NCBI GenBank assembly: GCA_026936325.1
Contig: JAPTHN010000146.1
Coordinates: 124,001 to 188,000, forward strand
Reading direction: 5' to 3'
Source: Platynereis dumerilii
Taxonomy: Eukaryota; Annelida; Polychaeta; Phyllodocida; Nereididae
DNA: 64,000 bases
The notes beneath the pieces are model-generated. The model was not told the DNA's origin. It was given only the letters and a program-made list of their open reading frames with translations, and ran no database searches. Made by a program: the position numbers and the translations under genes. Each line of letters begins with the position of its first letter. The stretch's first letter is position 1. Of the stretch, positions 10,849 through 22,700 are shown in pieces.

Positions 10849-13224
10849 CTACTTAATAAAATAAAAGTACCACTGCTTGAGTTGAGCATCCTCAATGTAG
10901 AGAATACATGTGTTCAAACAAACAGGACCGGAGTAATGCTGCATTGCAATTATGTGTGTAGTTATCTGATGGAAGCAGAGAATATGTATATTAGGTCTAA
11001 CCTTTTTCATCTGCACATTGTTCAGAAGCGGATGACAAAACACCCCATTCTCCTCTGTCAAAGCTAATAAAGCAATGATGTAGAAATTAATAAATATTCT
11101 GCGGGATATTGCGTATTACCCCTGACCTGGTGCATATATGGGATCCATAAGAAAGGCGATATTACCAAATGGGAAAAGAAGATTTTGGTAGATAATAGAT
11201 AACAATAAGCTGTAGCAGAGAAACAAGCATGCTCTATGTGTCTACAAGTTTACATGAACGCTGTGAATCTGATTCTTTGCATAATTATTATTTTTACCAT
11301 TTTCATGCAATACTAAATCACAAGAGTAGTCATAGTTAGACAAGATTTTGGTAAATTAATGTATGACAATGATTATGAATTTCCATAGCTGTATGGAAGG
11401 TGATAGTTATATACCCTACTCTGCACACATAGTTCACAATAAAACATACATTAATAAAACAACCATGCATCCCAGTGTTGGAGGTTCAGGGGAAGACGGT
11501 CTGATCTGAAGTATGTACCAAATGGACTGTAGTCTTGACTCACACCCTCTAAAGCACTTTTCATGCTGTTTTGATCTTAGTATCTAACTACACAACATGC
11601 CCGGTTCTATGGTGTGTTGGGTTGGATACAACATTGCTTGGGAAACGACCTACCTAGATTAGAAACCACAGCACGAAACCACAGCATTACCAGCATCATC
11701 ATTAATCAACTGCAAATTAGCTAAGCACTTCATCCTCAACTTTCTGATGACTGTCATGCATGGCATGAACATTTAGCTTAGCAATTAGAACTTATAAACT
11801 TCCAGCAATAGAGATGTGAAAACCTATTACAATCTGCTGGGTTGGTGAATCCGAGAAGCTAAAAATCAATTATGTTCGGACTATTGTCACCTCCGGTCCT
11901 TTCATCAATGACAGTAATATCAATGCAACATCACTGATTTGTAATGTGACTTGAAGGATATGATATTACACAGGTAATATCAAACATACTTTGAAAGGGA
12001 CATAATATATAACAATAATAGTACAGTGTGATTTTATATGGTGAATTACCAGATAAATCCGATCACCGGCGCCCTATTCAGAACATCAATCTTCGTTTTT
12101 AGTAATAACCTCTGGACATAGCCGGAGTGGGGTTCGAGCATAACATGATGTCATTCGAAGTGTTTAGAGAAACTGTCTAATTTCTTCAGAGCTCTGTAGA
12201 CACAGAGATGCCTTGAATTATAAATGATAGCCATGCAAACCTTGACTTGAATCCGACCATTGCCTATTAACTTGATGTACTTTGACCACTGGAGTCCAAT
12301 GGACTACTGCAATGCGATTGGCCTTGTCTCTGATGTTTTTTGCAGCAGAATCATGTGCTTGTCATTAAGCGAGGGAGCAGAAAATGTATATTTTATCCAT
12401 CTTTACTGAGTAGAGAGATAAAAACTAATGCACTTATTAGATAAATCTGATCCAAAGACAGATGTTGCAAAAAAGTTTACCAAAAACTAGGCTTCATTCT
12501 TATCAATTAAGTTTTATTTGTAAAGATTTTATGAAAGGGAAGAAAATGACAAGACTCATTCGGTCAAGACATTCCAAGGATTTTTTTAGTTGAATAAAAT
12601 GTGATTTCAAAGAAAGGGTAGAATCTCACTTAAGCAGCCCCCCACCCCCAAAAGATGGGTGGTCGCATCTAAGTCCATGGCTGAAACCAAAGATTGCTGA
12701 AACGTAGACCGACCACAACCTCTGAGATGAGTCTTCCAAATGCCTCTCAAGTCTCAGTCTGGGCTTGTAGCAAGGGAATGCGTACAGATTCTGGCCACCA
12801 CAGGGTGTAAAGTAAAGTGTCTTGTAATATTCAATATTAAACATCAATTCGAAGAGGACCATCCTAGGAACTAACCACGGAAGTTTCTGAGCTTAATACC
12901 TCCAATGTGCTGAGATGCGTATTTACTCCCATAGTGAAGTACTACAAAACACGGCATAGTTTACAATTTTTCCCACTCAAGACATAGGCTGTACCTCAGG
13001 CCTGCAATACAAAAATGCTTTTATTACTAGTGCTTGGTCTCGTGGCTATGTCTACGTCTTCGAAACTAATAACTCTCTCCAAAGCATCTTTCGATATCTT
13101 GTCAAATATTTGACTAACAGATAAGTCCTCCGACAATAAGCAATGTTGTGTTAACCCTGTGTGCACCTTTAGTTTTACCATCGGAAAAGCTGGGGTCTGA
13201 CTGGCAATGTTGCGTGGTAACACA
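10849..13224 (-). CDS. candidate 3' part of an unrecognised host gene
   Basis: The upstream exon (13224 down to 13028) follows an ATACTTAACAG acceptor. It encodes a coding-like stretch including DKISKDALERVISFEDVDIA and can end at an ACTA|GTAATA donor in phase 1. The next exon starts at 11063 after a TTTATTAG acceptor, enters with two bases (matching phase) and reads LTEENGVFCHPLLNNVQ. It then either reads through or splices out a 63-bp in-frame segment, and ends with LNTCILYIEDAQLKQ and a stop at 10849. The matching phases support one gene, but donor strength is modest, no family is recognisable and no nearby AATAAA is seen. The two exons could also be unrelated chance frames. The - strand frame at 12626..12862, between them, has no clear splice sites. 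Confidence 0.3.
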
Positions 13225-13831
13225 CTGTTAAGTATTAATAAACATTTTATTTCTATTTTCATAAAAATTACACACTAAACAGTACAGTATGGTTAGTGAA
13301 GCTTATGTGGTCTAACTCTGTTGGACACCATAATTTCCGGTTCTAACATGCATTTTTCTCTCAGATCCTGACGGATTAATCCTCAAAATCGGTATCTGAC
13401 TAATAATCAGCCCCCTGTGACTTCCATCCCAGTCCTCTGAGTATTTTACACTTTATTCAAACATATATAGTACATATTGCCAATGTCTTGCGTATATAGT
13501 GAAATCAGTTATCTGAAAAAGGAAGTTATCACATTCATATATATTGATTTTCATATTTCAATTTCCGTTGGAGAATATTAGACAATATTTGAAACCGTCT
13601 GATGCCAGTAATTTGAATTCATGGTTCTGCAATTTCATTTGAAAAGTCATATATAGTTTTGCATGCAGGATATTGAATGTTGCTGTTAATAGAAACATTA
13701 ATTGTCAGAACCAGACATATATTGTGATGCACCATTTTTATATAAGTATTGATATTTCAATCAGCCTCTTCCGGCTATCTGCAGCTGTACATCTCAGTAT
13801 ATCTGTTAAGCTTCGGAACTATCGAATGATA
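13225..13831. other. non-coding stretch with a dispersed palindromic motif
   Basis: At 13338..13400 it contains the words GGTTCTAACATGCATTTTT, AGATCCTGACGGA and AATCGGTATCTGACTAAT. The same set recurs around the hairpin at 53300..53400, so this is a second, decayed copy of that repeat. No gene was found. Confidence 0.35.
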
Positions 13832-13833
13832 TA

Positions 13834-15434
13834 CAGTCAACACAGAAATTATTTGCACACTTTGATTTTTTCATAATGTTTCACAGAAAAAAGCCAATAT
13901 GATGCAAAAAGCTGTCCTGTGTTTCAGAGTAGTGTTAGTAGGTTAGGATCACATGCATTTCATTTTTTACCAAAACGTGTTTTTCTGGAAAACTTGAAAA
14001 ATGTGAATTCCGATGACAAAAAATTATTTGCACACCTGCACTACCAGAAACAGAATTTCAAAAATGATATTCCAATTTTTTTCCAAAGAAACAATGTTGT
14101 TTATGGTATCTTTAACATGTTAACATCAATCTGGCATTATTTGGGGTTCACAGGTGGAATTAAAGGGTTACCTAAGGAATACACTAAATCCCATGTTTTT
14201 TGTTCTCTGTATGGCCATAAAAACTGATGATAAACTAGGAAGTCTGATGAAATTAAGTAATAAACCTCATTATCATGTCTATTTGTCAGATAGAAATTAA
14301 TTTGCAAGTTTTGTTCGACCATTTTGTTCAATATGCAAATACGAAATGCCAGAAAAGAGTGACATTGGTAGAACCAAACTGAAAAAATATTAATTATAAG
14401 ACATAATTTTGCCCTTATGGACTATTTTGACATGAGTGGTGAAGAATAGGTTGTAATAGCACAGGAGAAAACCATTTTGGATTATTAAGAAAGTAGTTTT
14501 CAAAATTTGCACTATATCATTACTATCAGCCAGCCTGCAACTAGCGCGTTGGAAACAGGTTGGCCGAAGGGAGGCCATTAATGAGTGAAAAATTCACGTC
14601 AATGTTTTTCTTTTGTAAAAAGGAGCTGTAAAATTAAAAGTTATTCACTACTATTATAAATTAAGTCATAATTATTCAAAAGGCATGCCTCAATGAGTCT
14701 TGATAATCACTGCATGATGGTATTTGGAATATGCCATACTTACAATATGGAAAATTCAAACAATAATTGTGTTTTAATTATAGATATTAAGGAAAACAAC
14801 TCTAAATATTCGATCTTAATCACTATTGATTAGCCAGTGGCTAATCAAATTGGTTAGAGGCTGATTATCAGCTGTTTCTCAGCTCAAATTCACCACAAGC
14901 GTCATTTTCTGGCATTTTTTTGTGGCATATAGAACAAAGTTCTCCACTAAAACCTGCATCATTAGCCTTCCTCTCACAATTTGACTGTGTTGAAGGACTT
15001 TACAAGTCAATTTCATGAGTATTGCTGCTTTTAAGTTCATTTTGGGACCCATATGTGGGAGAAAAACATGTAAAATAGTGTACTCCTCGGACAACACCTG
15101 TAACCCCACCTGTGAACCCCAAAAAATGTCAGATTGATGTTAATGTATTACAGACACCATAAAAATCATTGTTTCTATAGAAAAAAATTGAAGTATCATC
15201 TTAAAAAATGCTGTTTCTGGTAGTTGGCTCAAGCGTGCAAATAATGTTTTGTCATTGGGATTCACTTTTTTCAAGTTTTCCAGAAAAATACATTTTCGTC
15301 AAAAAATGAAATGCATGTCATCCTAACCTACTAACATTACTCTGATACACAGGACAGCTTTTTGTATCATATTGGAATTTTTCTCTGAAATATGATGAAA
15401 AATAAAAGTGTGCAAATAATTTCTGTATTGACTG
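13834..15434. mobile_element. 1.6-kb Tc1/mariner-like non-autonomous element with very long inverted arms
   Basis: It is flanked by TA at 13832..13833 and 15435..15436. The left end starts CAGTCAACACAGAAATTATT; the right end read inward is CAGTCAATACAGAAATTATT. The match runs inward about 350 bp at high similarity and then fades to about 540 bp, so two arms (13834..14375 and about 14885..15434) enclose a short unique middle. The ends and the TA duplication resemble Tc1-like elements. The open frames in the arms (13919..14227 + and its partner) match no transposase and are not conserved between arms. This foldback layout suggests an element moved by a transposase encoded elsewhere. Confidence 0.8.
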
Positions 15435-15436
15435 TA

Positions 15437-16690
15437 GTTCTCTCCCTTTTCCATGATCAGGCTAACAAAAACTGTATCTTACCAGTAAGTGTAGTATTTG
15501 TCTTTTTGCATGCAATTAAAAGCCCATCAGGAATATTCATTTCAATCATGGTATAAATTAGTTATCACACATATTGCATGTATCAGTCCTTGTATTGTGC
15601 CTTTGAGACCCTCCCTACAGTCGTGCCAATAAATGCTACTGAAGGCTCATACCCGGCTTCGGGGCATGATATGAGGACCAGTATGTGATATGTCACAAAT
15701 GGAGTAGTCAACTATAGGAGTATTGTCATTCTGACACACTCCGACAAATTTCCGGCAATAAAAAATTAAACATAACCTTACAAATCACAAAATCAAATTT
15801 TTGTCTGTCACAATTATGTTTGGTAGCCTTTGTCCTCTGCTATTTTAAGTTGAAGGCTTTTATTATGTCTTGATGAATTTCATTAGGTATTTAACTTTCT
15901 TCTTTTTTTCCCCTTAGATATGACAAATGTATAGCATTGTATGTTTGATTTTTAGTACATGTGATATTTTTTTATTCTTTGTATCATTCCTTGATCAATC
16001 GATGCCCATATCGTTTTATCTCATCTCGCCTGAGGTGCCCAAGAAACAAACCCTCGAGTTTCTCTGGGCATCCCTCCGATATTATGTCATGAACCAGTTT
16101 AATTCATAAATTACTTGTACTTATATATATGATGTTGGAAAAATAAATTATCTATCTATGTGTCAGAATCAAAGATATTTATCTATCAGTTGAGTGTGAT
16201 ACACAGTAGGCAATTGCCCCTTTTATATATAAATACTTGTTGCTTGTAATATTGTTGTAAGAAGAGATAAGAATTTTGGGGATCTGCCCAAAAAATGAGG
16301 TCATAAAATTTTGGAGACCTGCCCAAAAATTGTTGCCCAAATATCCCTAAAATATTGTTATTCACAAAATGTCCTTCCGAAACTTTCTGAAAAAAAATGC
16401 TTATCTTATAGATGCATAACATTATGTAGATAGATCAAACAGCCGGATAGCTAGATAACTGAACAGACACGCAATACATGATACGTAATACGATCAATAA
16501 GAGAATTTACAATGCTTTTTTTGGAAAGTGCATGTCTTTTGAAATCTTTGCTGATTTATCTTTCGCAATTACAGTAGCTATTGTGTTGCTTTTGGAATTG
16601 GGCTATCTGGATGTGATGTATATATATATAACATGAGCACATTTTCCAAGAAAAAAAGCAATTCACGATTTTCTTCAAAAGTTAAATCTT
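15437..16690. other. stretch upstream of the six-exon gene, with a possible leader exon and a LINE-tail-like segment
   Basis: At 15461..15484 a 24-base segment lies between a strong acceptor (CCCTTTTCCATGATCAG) and a strong GTAAGT donor. Its phases do not fit the downstream coding exon, so it could be an untranslated leader exon. At about 15990..16160, TGCCCAAGAAAC pairs with GTTTCTCTGGGCA and is followed by an AATAAATTATCTATCTAT tail, which looks like a + strand LINE 3' end. A (TA)n tract is at 16617..16632. Confidence 0.3.
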
Positions 16691-16746
16691 TATGAACAAC
16701 CTCCGAAGTCTGTGAAAACATTTTCAAAACTTTCAATTCACTCCAC

Positions 16747-19700
16747 ATGATAGAGGTAAGTAACATTTCTATTTAATCCTGTACAAGACTATCAGAAAAG
16801 GAATTAAATTGTATCATTCCAAAATGAAGCTCCCAGATTGAATCATATAAAGAAAATTGGCAAGATTTAATTAAAAAAAATCTTAAATTTCCAAATCAGT
16901 TTATATTTCCATGCATATGTAACTTGACCTTCTCAATGTTCACTCATATGTTTTGTCTCAATACTGTGGAGTTATTTCAGATTACACAAAAAATTGTCTG
17001 ACATGGTATATGTTCTTCACATTGTTAGTAATTTTTATAAACGCAAATATATTGAGTTCAGCTGGGTTTAAGTTCATTTTAGTCATGTTTTAAGGTAATT
17101 TCTTGGAGGCTCTTAAACATTGCTGGTTTCCCATTTAATTCCGCAATTAGGTCTAAATTCATGATTTGCATGTTAACATGATGAAATTACTATTTCAGGA
17201 GAAACACTATCTGAGCAAATTGGAGGCATGTTTGGAAAAAAAGAGGTAAACAGAGGTATTTGGGCTCAGCCACATCTTCTACAAAGAACATTGAAATAAA
17301 ACAACCTATTCAGAAGATGAGAGGTTTGCTGGTCTATAAATATCCAAGCGCTCGACTAAATATGGATTTTTATAATTTTCATTGAAGATTTTGCAAGAAT
17401 TAGTATGTTGAGCCATTAATTTGGAATGATTTTAGTGTTGTTAGAAGTTCCGAAATTACTATGGGCTGTAGTTCATCATGCCTGTCATTCGCTTGTCTAA
17501 AAATACATATCTTTTTAACGATAAAGGGAGTCATTATCTTGAAATCTAAATGGTCTGCAAAACATCATTGGAAATTAACATGTCACACAGTGCATTAACA
17601 AGATAAGCTGGAGAAATCTGCATTAAATTTCTTTCAAGAAAGTTGGAGGCTAAAACTAATGAAAATGATCTTTTTAAGTATGAAGTTTCAAAATCTTATT
17701 ATACAAAGGAAATTAACACGATAAAGTACGGAATGGTTCGCGTCTTGTTCTGATTCCATTTCTTATTTGAAATTGAAAGGAACATTACAAAACTTTGTAT
17801 GAATGTTTCTTTGTTCATTCTGTTTCTGAAATCTGTCATAACAATCTTCTTTTGGCCTGGTATTTAACATGCATGGAAATGAGCTGACAAAGCAATGAAA
17901 TGTGAAAACAAGTTTTGTAGATATACACTGTACAAAGGAAATCAAAATTTCAACAAACTTCAGAGCATGAAAGATTACTGTAAGTCACATTTATGTTGAG
18001 GGGAATAGTTTAACTTTTCTTGTTCAAACTTAAGGTGAACTATTAGTGGTAGATTATATGATCATGATTGGCTGGCACTGTATAGAGAACATTAAAGAAG
18101 ATCACACTTCTGGTAAAGGGGCAATCAGAAGAGCAGGATCGGGGCTGCTAATCCAACTTGCCACAAGACTCATATTGAAGGGACTGCATTTCAAAATTTC
18201 AACCAAAATTCATACACCTGGGTTGTTATTCAAGGTTCCTGTAGTTGAGAAATAAGATACTAATATACAAAGAAGAACTCTGAGATGTCTGACCACCAAG
18301 CTATCCAATTTCAAGATTCACAACCTAAGTATAAATGATGAACCGTTGCAAACTGTGACACAACTAACACATAGGGGAAACGGGGGCACAATCAATCACA
18401 GTACACAGTGAATCAATAGACTTCCTGGGATACTGAATAGAAATATTTCAATTTATACCATTCGACACCTTTGTCAGCCAATCACATTACAGTATTTCAG
18501 GGGAATAATTCCCATATTCTTTGTTGTCCAGTTATCCTCTCATGTTTGAGTGTTTGTCTCATGGTATAAGCCGGTTATTCACCATGGGATCAGGAATATG
18601 TGTCTATCACACCTTGGCCTAAAGGCCTCGGGTGATAAATCACATATTCCCTCTCCCGTGGTGAATAACCTTTACATATTTTCATATGTTTTATGTATTT
18701 TAGGAGCACTCAATCTATTTAGGCATGACATTTGATAAAACTTATACCGTTTGGACATTATGAGGCCAAATACGATTCTCAACATGAAAGCCTGGAATTT
18801 TTAGCATGTTTTATTTTGTCAAAAAGTGCAGAAATCATTTGACTTATTACCTGCAATTGAAATTTGTGTGGGAGGAATATCTAATGGAAATAACTACCAG
18901 GTGATTTGAGAACATGTGGATCTAACTGCCGAAATACGGTGAATTATTTGACTAGTAGTCATGTGGGGAACAGTGAATCGGGGAATAGTGAATCGCGATG
19001 TTCTCCATTATAAAACTAGAAACTTCTTGCAAAAATCATCAAGAATAGCATATATTGGAAACCACACCTGTGACACTTTATGACATATCTGTTCAAGGAC
19101 GTAAACGGCTATCCACTGGACTTAAAAGGGTGTCTTTGTTCAGAAAATATTCTAATGAATTTTTGGCTATTAGAAAAACTAGTTCCATTGTCCTATTGTA
19201 CTTTTCTAACAATAAATGGCTCTTGATTCACTGTGCCCCAAGGACTGATTCACTGTACCCTACTATGGGGGCACAGTCAATCAATTTTTTTGTCTTCATT
19301 CTGAAGATATATCTTGGAAATCTGAAGAGGTTCTACTATTTTTTGAACATGCATTTTTACTTTACACTTATATCTTTCCCTTAGACCATTTGAAAAGAAA
19401 ATATTATCATAAATCTTTTAGATATGGCAAAATTAAACTTATATGATTCACTGTGCCCCCGTTTCCCCTACACTGTGAAAAATCACACCATCAACAGTGC
19501 AAGTGGCCATTCAATGTCATTATAAATCACTGTCTATGAATGTTGCATGATGTCCTTCTGTGAAAATCGATGTTTCATATCCTTGAGTAATGCACATGTT
19601 AAAAAACCAAAATGGTCTGCAAACATTTCAACTAACATAAATTCTTCACAACAGGTGACAAAATATTCATTCGCATTGGCATGTTAAAATACTTCTCTGG

Positions 19701-22700
19701 GATTATTACCACTGACCAGGTACATACAGAAGTTAATTGTCCCAAATGATAAACATTTTGCATATTATACTTGGCCTAATATTTAGAAGATAATAAAAAA
19801 TTATAAAAACGTTTCAAACTAAACTTATTGATTGTTGTACTTGAAAGGCAGATCTCAGTCAAATACCTTCTCAGGTTAAACTCAATATTCCATTTCACTT
19901 TTTTCAGAATCATTACACAGGCTTAGTCTTTGTTTCTCAACAAGTTCGAACAGTGACATGGGCAGCACTTAAAGGAGTTAAAGCAAACAGGTATTTATAT
20001 CAATATTGTGAAAAAAGTAAACAAACACTTCATGGAATTTTGTTTCTTCTTTTCGCAGTAAAACAAAAAGGAAATGAAAAACTGCACGTAAAATGTTTTT
20101 GAACTGGATGAGAAACTGAACAATGTGGCAAAATTAAGGAGTAACTTCCTTATTTGTATGCCGAATGGCATTGTGTTGGAAAAAAAACCTAACATAGTTT
20201 TCTGAGACGTAAATAAGATTATTCTGAGCAATGCGTTATGTGTAAAAATAACCATCACATGATGAAAAATTTAATTTGTGTTGCAGAAATTTCATCAAAC
20301 TAGAGATTGAATTTCTTTAAACACGGAGATATCTTGTCACTGATAGCCTTCAAATTTGAGGAAAGCTTAAGATTTAATTACTGCCAATCAGTAGCTTGAC
20401 AAGCAATCAAGCTGAATGTCATTCTTGAAAGTTTTTGGAGAACCTCAAACTTTTACCTGGCTCTAAAAGGAAGACCTTGAAAGTCATAATTAGGAAAATG
20501 GCAATTCATCCACTATCGAAATCTTTAATCTTGTTTTTACAAGGAATTGATGAAAATGTTTTGGTATGTGGATGTGACATCATTTAAAGCCTACAAATAT
20601 AAGAAAAGTTATTTATAACAACTGAATTGATCATTTTCAAGTAGCTGTGTTTATTTAAACTAGATTCATATGGTTTTTACAGCATCAGAAAATTGTTTTG
20701 TCATTCTGGTTTGACATTGTCAGCAGAAAGAGAACCGACTTGTTTACTTTAATTCTATCAATCTCAATACTTTCCACAAAGTCTTTGAAAGTGTGTATTG
20801 TCATTTTGGATGAAGTGAAATTAGACGTGGAACTGCAAATATTGTACTTTTTATGGTGAAATAAAAAAAAAACTCAAAAAAAACTCTCAAGCATGAAAAA
20901 AAAAAACATACAACTCTCTGGAAAGTTTTTCTTTAGAAACAAATTATAGGGACAATTGATGAATGATTGGGGCTTTACGTCCTGTATTTAGCACTTGGTA
21001 TGCTAATTAGGACAAGAGAAGGACCATAAAATTGGGCGAAAGATGTTTGAAACTTCCGTCCCCTGCCATCCACATTAACCCCAGGTGACCCAGAAAGAAC
21101 TGGATTCAAACCCAGGACCAAGCGATTTTGTGGCTCAACATGCTACACCTGAGCTTACCAGGCTCCTCTTATTCAAAGCCATATACTTGCTATTCTGAAA
21201 TGGCCTTTTATTTCTCCAACTATATGTATTTTCTTAACGTCTGACTGTAGATATAGTATGAGATATTCCAGCATGTCTTTAGATGAAGGCCCACAGATTC
21301 ATCCATCAATGCGCTTCATTGTGCGACAGTCGGAAGCAATGTTTTTTATGAGATTTTCAGATAGCAATGTTTGGCAAATGCTTCTCACCTACACAATTCA
21401 GACTGATGAGTTTGTTCCGTTGAAATAAGAAACAGGCAGGAAAGTCAATTTGAAAGTCTTTGGAATGAGGCTGTCTAATGAGTCTTCATTATACAGAAGG
21501 TGAAAATTGTTCAATCTGAATGTCTGAAAGATAATGAAGGTCTAGCAAATGAGTTTAGCATTGTGTTATTTGTTTTACCCTTAGTCAAATCCAAATTGTT
21601 TGTATCAGGACCCGACACTGTCTTTTAATAACTTCTACAGTTTAGACTCTCCAATCACCATAACACTTCCACCATTCGAAAAAGGCAAGTGGCCTGTTTT
21701 ACAATATTGCGGGACATGAGCATGTAAAATGTGTCATACCTTCAAAAAACAATAATATATGTAGGATATGGGTGGTTTCTGCACTAATATTTTGCAAATC
21801 ATGGCCTGAGCATAGCCTGAAAGTTTTGTGAAGCTATGTTCAAAAGTTTCTGTTTCAGGGACCATTAAGTAGTCCAAAATTGGCCAAAATTAGCCCATAA
21901 TTTGTGACATGAGAAATTTAAGAGATTTGCTTCTGTTGCAGTTCCTATCAAGATGTGTATAGAAAACTGAACTGCTATTACAAATGGCCTCTGGTACCTT
22001 ACAAAAGGTCCAAATACATTTTTGTTGATTTAACACCAGTGACCCATCTCTCGGCTACATAGTAGCACACAATGTACTTGTAATTTTTCCGTGTCCCGAA
22101 ATGATGCGCCACTATATTCTCAAGTGTATGCACTGTTTACAGTATATTCATTGAATTTGCTATTTTGTGTTGCCTAATGATCTATATTAGTTTGTCATCT
22201 TGCCCAATGTGCAATAAATGCACACATTAATTGCGGAAACCCTTATGATTGTTGGTTCTTGTTCCGTGTCCCGCTGGAGGGTGTAAGTAATGGCAGTTCT
22301 GAAGGCTCTTTATTGCCTGTTGAAAAGATCTAGCTACTTGTTAACACATGTGCTGATTTAGTGTCCATTGATACATCATTGTGTGCTTTTTTAGTTTTCT
22401 GTGCCAGTTTTTTTCTGCTTTATTCTGCAAAAGTTGAAATGTGTCCCGTCCCGTAAGTAATGTGCCGTAAGTAATGCTTTTCTGATTGTCGACTCTGGGC
22501 TCAACAAAGACTTGTGTAATGATTTTCTCTTTGTGCATATTTCAAAAATAGGCTGATTTGCACTTTTTAAGCACCTAAAATAGATAAGCCAGCCCAAAAC
22601 ATTGGTTCAACTGCAGCTTTGGAGCATAATGCAGGGTATTCCAAATTCATTAAAGCTGTCATAAGTGACTGTAGTGATTAAATAAAAATTAAAACCCACT

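Noticed and set aside
13919-14227. 102-codon + strand frame inside the foldback element
   Set aside because: It is not kept open in the matching opposite arm and matches no transposase motif, so it is a by-product of the arm sequence.
15461-15484. Coding exon of the six-exon gene
   Set aside because: Splice signals are strong, but neither open phase fits the downstream exon, so at best it is an untranslated leader exon.
16578-16766. - strand frame that looks coding-like
   Set aside because: It is antisense to the first coding exon of the six-exon gene, and no usable - strand splice sites frame it.
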